A stretch of DNA of 64,000 nt from Microbispora sp. H13382. Its GTDB lineage: Bacteria > Actinomycetota > Actinomycetes > Streptosporangiales > Streptosporangiaceae. Each line of letters starts with the position of its first letter. Within the stretch, counting starts at the first letter, position 1. Made by a program: the position numbers and the translations under genes. Positions 60,694 through 64,000 of this stretch are shown here, one piece after another. The DNA is taken from contig NZ_JABBXA010000026.1 of the NCBI RefSeq assembly GCF_014161445.1, forward strand, positions 54,032 through 118,031, given 5' to 3'. The notes below the pieces were generated by a model, which was given only the letters and a program-made list of their open reading frames with translations, ran no database searches and was not told the DNA's origin.

Positions 60694-60706
60694 GGTACGC
60701 CGTACC
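60694..60706. promoter_or_regulatory. TetR operator for the ABC exporter
   Basis: Palindrome GGTACG-C-CGTACC inside GTACGGTACGCCGTACC, between the divergent tetR (start 60651) and ABC ATPase (start 60728) genes and next to a -10-like TATGCT (60684-60689). Confidence 0.72.
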
Positions 60707-60727
60707 AATCCTGAACGGAGAAACGCG

Positions 60728-61714
60728 ATGACGCACGCGGTCACAGCGGAAGGCCTGCGCAAGCGGTACGGCGACACCCCCGCCCTCGACGGCGTCGACC
60801 TCGCCGTCCGCGAGGGCACCGTGCACGGCCTGCTCGGACCGAACGGCGCCGGCAAGACCACCGCCGTCCGGATCCTCACCACGCTGCTGCGGCCCGACGG
60901 CGGCACGGCCCGCGTCGCCGGCTTCGACGTCGTACGCCAGGCCGCCGACGTACGCCGCAGCATCGGCCTGGTCGGCCAGCACGCCGCCCTCGACGAGATC
61001 CTGAGCGGCCGGCAGAACCTCGTCATGTTCGGCCGCCTCCACCACCTGCGCCCGGCCGCGGCCCGCGCCCGCGCCGACGAACTGCTCGCCCGGTTCGGCC
61101 TCGCCGGCACCGGGACCAAACCCGTCGGGCAGTACTCAGGCGGCATGCGCCGCCGCCTCGACCTGGCGGTCGGCATGATCTGCTCCCCGCCGGTGCTGTT
61201 CCTCGACGAGCCCACCACCGGACTGGACCCGCGCGGCCGCACCGAGGTGTGGGACGCCGTCCGCGCCCTCGTCGCCGCGGGCACCACCGTGCTCCTCACC
61301 ACCCAATACCTGGAGGAGGCCGACCAGCTGGCCTCCCGCGTCTCGGTCGTCGACGCCGGCCGCGTCGTCGCGGAGGGCACCCCCGACGAGCTGAAATCCG
61401 CGCTCGGCGGCGACCGCCTCGACGTCGTCGTGCGCCACACCGCCGACCTGCCGGCCGCCGCCGCGATCGCCGGCCGGGTGACCGGCGCCCCGGGTGACGC
61501 CTCCGTGGACCTGGACGCCGACGCCCGCCGCGTCAGCGCGCCCGTACGCGACCGATCCGCCGCGCTCCCCGAGGTCCTGCGGGCCCTGGACGCCGCCGGG
61601 ATCACCGTGGCCGACATCGCCCTGCGACGGCCCACCCTGGACGAGGTCTTCCTCCACCTCACCGGCGCACGGAACACGACCGAGAACACCACAGGAAAGG
61701 CGGCCGCGGGATGA
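60728..61714 (+). CDS. ABC exporter ATPase (DrrA-like)
   Basis: 328 residues. Walker A GPNGAGKTT, Q-loop VGQHAAL, signature YSGGMRRRLDLA, Walker B VLFLDEPTTGLD and H-loop LLTTQYLEEADQL. The C-terminal domain (DVVVRHTADLPAAAA...RPTLDEVFLHLTG) is the DrrA-type regulatory extension. DrrA-like ATPases power export of daunorubicin and similar drugs. The ATG overlaps no other gene, and the stop overlaps the permease start (ATGA). It is divergent from and probably repressed by the TetR. Confidence 0.93.
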   Translation: MTHAVTAEGLRKRYGDTPALDGVDLAVREGTVHGLLGPNGAGKTTAVRILTTLLRPDGGTARVAGFDVVRQAADVRRSIGLVGQHAALDEILSGRQNLVMFGRLHHLRPAAARARADELLARFGLAGTGTKPVGQYSGGMRRRLDLAVGMICSPPVLFLDEPTTGLDPRGRTEVWDAVRALVAAGTTVLLTTQYLEEADQLASRVSVVDAGRVVAEGTPDELKSALGGDRLDVVVRHTADLPAAAAIAGRVTGAPGDASVDLDADARRVSAPVRDRSAALPEVLRALDAAGITVADIALRRPTLDEVFLHLTGARNTTENTTGKAAAG

Positions 61715-62538
61715 CCGTCACCGCACCCGAGATCCCCCGCACCGCGGCCGCGCGGCTGCGCTGGGCCCTGGCCGACGGCTGGACCGTCACCCTGCGCAGC
61801 CTTCACCACTGGGCCCGCACACCCGGCCGGCTCGTGGCCGCCCTGCTGTTCCCCGTCATGATCGTGCTGATGTTCGGCTACCTGTTCGGCGGCGCGATGG
61901 CCGTACCGGGCGGCGGCGACTACCGCGAATTCCTCATGCCCGGCATGTACGCCATGACCATGCTCTTCGGTATCGAAGCCACCTTCACCGCCGTCGCCCG
62001 CGACGCCACCAAAGGCGTCACCGACCGCTTCCGCTCCCTGCCCATCGCCTCCTCCGCCGTCGTCCTCGGCCGCAGCGTCGCCGACATGCTCAACACCGTC
62101 CTCGGCCTCGCCGTCATGATCGTCTGCGGCCTGGCCGTCGGCTGGCGCTATCACGAAGGCCCCGCCCGCGCCGCACTCGCCGTCGGACTGCTCTTGCTGC
62201 TGCGCTTCGCCTTCCTGTGGGTCGGCATCTACCTCGGCCTGACCCTGAACGGCCCCGAAGCCGTCATGGCCGTCCAGATCCTCGTATGGCCCGTCGGCTT
62301 CCTGTCCAGCGCCTTCGCCTGGACCGGCACCATGCCCGGCTGGCTCGCCGCCGTCGCCGAATGGAACCCCCTGTCGGCCACCATGGCCGCCACCCGCCAC
62401 CTGTTCGGCAACCCCGGCGCGGGCGGCACCACCTGGGTCGCCGAGCACGCCGCGGTCATGGCCCTGGTCTGGCCGCTGCTGCTCGTCGCGGTCTTCCTCC
62501 CGCTGTCGGTCCGCCGCTACCGCCGCCTCGACCGCTGA
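61711..62538 (+). CDS. ABC-2 type permease (DrrB-like)
   Basis: 275 residues with six membrane helices: LVAALLFPVMIVLMFGYLFGGA, FLMPGMYAMTMLFGIEATFTA, VADMLNTVLGLAVMIVCGLAVG, ALAVGLLLLLRFAFLWVGIYLGL, LVWPVGFLSSAFAWTGTMPGWL and VMALVWPLLLVAVFLPLSV. The conserved cytoplasmic loop GVTDRFRSLPIASSAVVLGRS is a DrrB mark. It starts in the ATPase stop codon, so the two form one transporter. The exported compound is unknown. Confidence 0.92.
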   Translation: MTVTAPEIPRTAAARLRWALADGWTVTLRSLHHWARTPGRLVAALLFPVMIVLMFGYLFGGAMAVPGGGDYREFLMPGMYAMTMLFGIEATFTAVARDATKGVTDRFRSLPIASSAVVLGRSVADMLNTVLGLAVMIVCGLAVGWRYHEGPARAALAVGLLLLLRFAFLWVGIYLGLTLNGPEAVMAVQILVWPVGFLSSAFAWTGTMPGWLAAVAEWNPLSATMAATRHLFGNPGAGGTTWVAEHAAVMALVWPLLLVAVFLPLSVRRYRRLDR

Positions 62539-62547
62539 CACCCCTTT

Positions 62548-62598
62548 GTGACCCATGACACATGCGGTTCCTGTCAGCAATCGGGGCGCTGTTCCGCT
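62548..62598 (+). promoter_or_regulatory. ECF41-like promoter, diverged copy
   Basis: GTGACCCATGACACATGC (62548-62565) matches 57484-57501 at 17 of 18 bases. After the same 24-bp start-to-start distance comes TGTCAGC (62572-62578), then a 16-bp spacer and CGCT (62595-62598), 45 bp before the FAD oxidoreductase gene. Element matches to TGTCACA and CGTC are 5/7 and 2/4, so core function is uncertain, but the shared upstream block is striking. Confidence 0.55.
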
Positions 62599-62642
62599 CA
62601 AGTCAGCGAAAGCAAGCGAGAGCGAGCCGACAGGAGCAACAC

Positions 62643-63878
62643 ATGAAGCACCGCATCGTCGTCCTCGGCGCCGGCTACGCCGGGGCCTACGTGGCCGGGA
62701 CCCTGGCCCGCCGGCTGTCCCCGGCGGACACCGAGATCACCGTGGTCAACGCCGTGCCGGACTTCGTCCAGCGGCTGCGGCTGCACCAGTTGGCGGCCGG
62801 CCAGGAGATCGAGGCTCCGAAGCTCGCCGACGTCTTCGCGGGCACGGGGATACGGCTGCGCCTGGCCCGTGTCACCGCCGTCGACCCCGAGCGCCAGGTC
62901 GTCGCCGTGGCCGACGCCGACGGCGGCGGCGAACTCGGCTACGACACGCTTCTGTACGCGCTCGGCAGCCACGGCGACGACCACGCCCTCCCCGGCGTGG
63001 CCGAGCACGCCTTCGACGTCGCCGCCAGGCCCTCGGCGCTGCGCCTGCGCGAGCGCCTGGACAGCCTGGACAGCCTGGGCAGGCGGGGCGAAGGCGGGCG
63101 TGTGGTGGTCGTCGGCGACGGGTTGACCGGCATCGAGACCGCCACCGAGATCGCCGAATCCCGGCCCGGCCTGTCGGTGGCGCTCATCGCCCGCGGCGAG
63201 CTGGGCGCCCGGCTCTCCGCCGGGGCCCGCGGCCACCTGCGCCGGGCCTGCGACCGGCTGGGCATCACCGTCCTGGAGCACACCGCCGTCGAAGCCGTCG
63301 AAGCGACGCGCGTGCTGTGCGCCGACGGCACCGCCCTGGCGTCCGACGCCACCGTGTGGACGGCCGGGTTCGCGGTCACCCCCCTCGCCGCCGCCGGCGG
63401 GCTGGAGGTCACCGAAAACGGCCGGATCGTCGTCGATCGCACCATGCGGTCGGTCTCGCACCCGAACGTCTACGCCGCCGGCGACAGCGCCTATGCCATC
63501 GGCGACAACGGCCGGCCGCTGCCGATGTCCTGCGCTTCGGCCGGCTTCACCGGCCGGCAGGCCGTCGAGGCGATCGTGGGACGCCTGACCGGCCGTGAGA
63601 TCGCCAGCACCACGCTGGCCTACCCGGGCAACCACATCAGCCTCGGGCGGCGGGACGGGATCCTGCAGCTGGTCGACGACGAAGCGCAAGCAAAGCCGAA
63701 ATACCTGGGCGGCCGGAAGGCCGCGCGGATCAAGGCGGGCATCCTCACGATGTCGCTGTGGACCACCTCGCACCCGACCTTCGGGATGCCCAAGCGCAAG
63801 CACCGCCTGGCCGCCGCGCCGGACGCGACCGCCGACAAGGCGATCTCCCACAGGGAAGGCGGTCACGTTGCCGCCTAG
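62643..63878 (+). CDS. FAD/NAD(P)-dependent oxidoreductase (NDH-2-like)
   Basis: 411 residues. FAD motif IVVLGAGYAGAYVAGTLARRL, second Rossmann motif VVVVGDGLTGIETATEI for NAD(P)H, and the C-terminal FAD contact VYAAGDSAYAIGDNGRPLPMSCASAG. It resembles type II NADH dehydrogenases and the oxidoreductases that accompany SigJ/ECF41 sigma factors. No C-terminal membrane helix is seen, though the tail (MSLWTTSHPTFGMPKRKHR) is amphipathic. The ATG at 62643 has GACAGGAG upstream. An ECF41-like promoter block precedes it. Confidence 0.88.
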   Translation: MKHRIVVLGAGYAGAYVAGTLARRLSPADTEITVVNAVPDFVQRLRLHQLAAGQEIEAPKLADVFAGTGIRLRLARVTAVDPERQVVAVADADGGGELGYDTLLYALGSHGDDHALPGVAEHAFDVAARPSALRLRERLDSLDSLGRRGEGGRVVVVGDGLTGIETATEIAESRPGLSVALIARGELGARLSAGARGHLRRACDRLGITVLEHTAVEAVEATRVLCADGTALASDATVWTAGFAVTPLAAAGGLEVTENGRIVVDRTMRSVSHPNVYAAGDSAYAIGDNGRPLPMSCASAGFTGRQAVEAIVGRLTGREIASTTLAYPGNHISLGRRDGILQLVDDEAQAKPKYLGGRKAARIKAGILTMSLWTTSHPTFGMPKRKHRLAAAPDATADKAISHREGGHVAA

Positions 63879-63952
63879 TGGGGTGTCCACTTAGGTTCGC
63901 CGGGCCGCGACACGCCGGGCCGCTTCCGGGCCTCTGATCAGGTTTGCCTCCA

Positions 63953-63981
63953 CTGTCGGTACCAGTGATCGGTACCGACAG
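63953..63981. promoter_or_regulatory. long perfect dyad before the gene at the window edge
   Basis: CTGTCGGTACC-N7-GGTACCGACAG, 11-bp perfect arms, 12 bp before an ATG at 63994 with a GGAGGAG ribosome site. It is probably an autoregulatory operator of the gene that begins there. Confidence 0.7.
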
Positions 63982-63993
63982 CAGGAGGAGCGC

Positions 63994-64000
63994 ATGGCCG
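63994..64000 (+). CDS. start of a gene cut by the window edge
   Basis: ATGGCCG follows a strong ribosome site (AGGAGGAG, spaced 4 bp) and an operator-like dyad. Only two codons are inside the window, so the product is unknown; a TetR-like regulator would fit the dyad. Confidence 0.45.

Overview
This is a 64 kb window of very GC-rich (about 70% or more) actinobacterial chromosome. Third codon positions are almost always G or C, GTG and TTG starts are common, and many gene pairs overlap by 4 bases (ATGA or GTGA). The content fits a filamentous, Streptomyces- or Streptosporangiales-like soil actinomycete: a DUF664/DinB protein, a BTAD regulator, many TetR/MerR/GntR regulators, several ECF sigma factors, a rifampicin-monooxygenase-like flavoprotein and a CtaG/DUF2243 pair. 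The genus is not resolved. I see no rRNA, tRNA, CRISPR array or phage structural genes.

Layout. 0-5 kb: an edge-truncated MerR regulator with an alpha/beta hydrolase and a MerR-type operator, a short UvrA-like ABC protein, and an AraC/VOC pair. 5.3-11.4 kb: a PAS histidine kinase, a TetR-glycosyltransferase pair, and a compact trpB-trpA-gntR operon. 11,637-18,814: a complete but degenerate Tn3-family transposon with 38-bp terminal inverted repeats and a perfect 5-bp target duplication (AGCAA). It carries a broken tyrosine recombinase with its core site, a broken tnpA, and cargo consisting of a NarL-type two-component system and a DUF6326 membrane protein. 18.9-22.7 kb: a ComB-like phosphatase, a Rox-like flavin monooxygenase between two 54-bp direct repeats, and a zinc-finger/coiled-coil protein. 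22.9-25.4 kb: the first DGPF/ECF42 sigma module. 25.5-34 kb: an FBP zinc-finger protein, a TetR/EamA pair, two secreted proteins, DinB, MOSC, an MFS remnant and a THUMP methyltransferase. 34-41 kb: a PrmC-like methyltransferase, two kinase-fold phosphotransferases, a double-MerR regulator, an APC permease, a PNPOx-like oxidase, and an ArsR-phosphatase fusion with a VOC protein. 41-42.8 kb: the second DGPF/ECF42 module. 43-48.5 kb: a secreted S33 peptidase, a dehalogenase-like hydrolase, a BTAD regulator and a pentapeptide-repeat protein. 48.6-54 kb: a TetR plus orphan histidine kinase sharing one operator sequence, then the third DGPF/ECF42 module in an operon with DUF998 and a methyltransferase. 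54-64 kb: an XRE-cupin regulator, a two-gene cation/proton antiporter, an ECF41 (SigJ-type) sigma factor with a divergent NmrA-like reductase, CtaG/DUF2243, a TetR with a DrrAB-like ABC exporter, and an FAD oxidoreductase.

The strongest common theme is ECF signalling. There are three ECF42-type sigma factors, each paired with a DGPF (YCII-fold) protein. Each module is preceded by a near-identical promoter, TGTC(GA/CG)-N17-CGA(C/G), about 50 bp before the first start codon. A fourth sigma factor, ECF41, has a textbook TGTCACA-N16-CGTC site in front of its divergent neighbour and a diverged look-alike in front of the FAD oxidoreductase. One ECF42 factor (41,041-42,351) carries a perfect in-frame 45-bp tandem duplication inside region sigma-4. 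The second theme is genome rearrangement: the Tn3 element, a BTAD-domain gene fragment of about 88 bp lodged inside its tnpA, an internal deletion in its recombinase, and the direct repeats around the monooxygenase.
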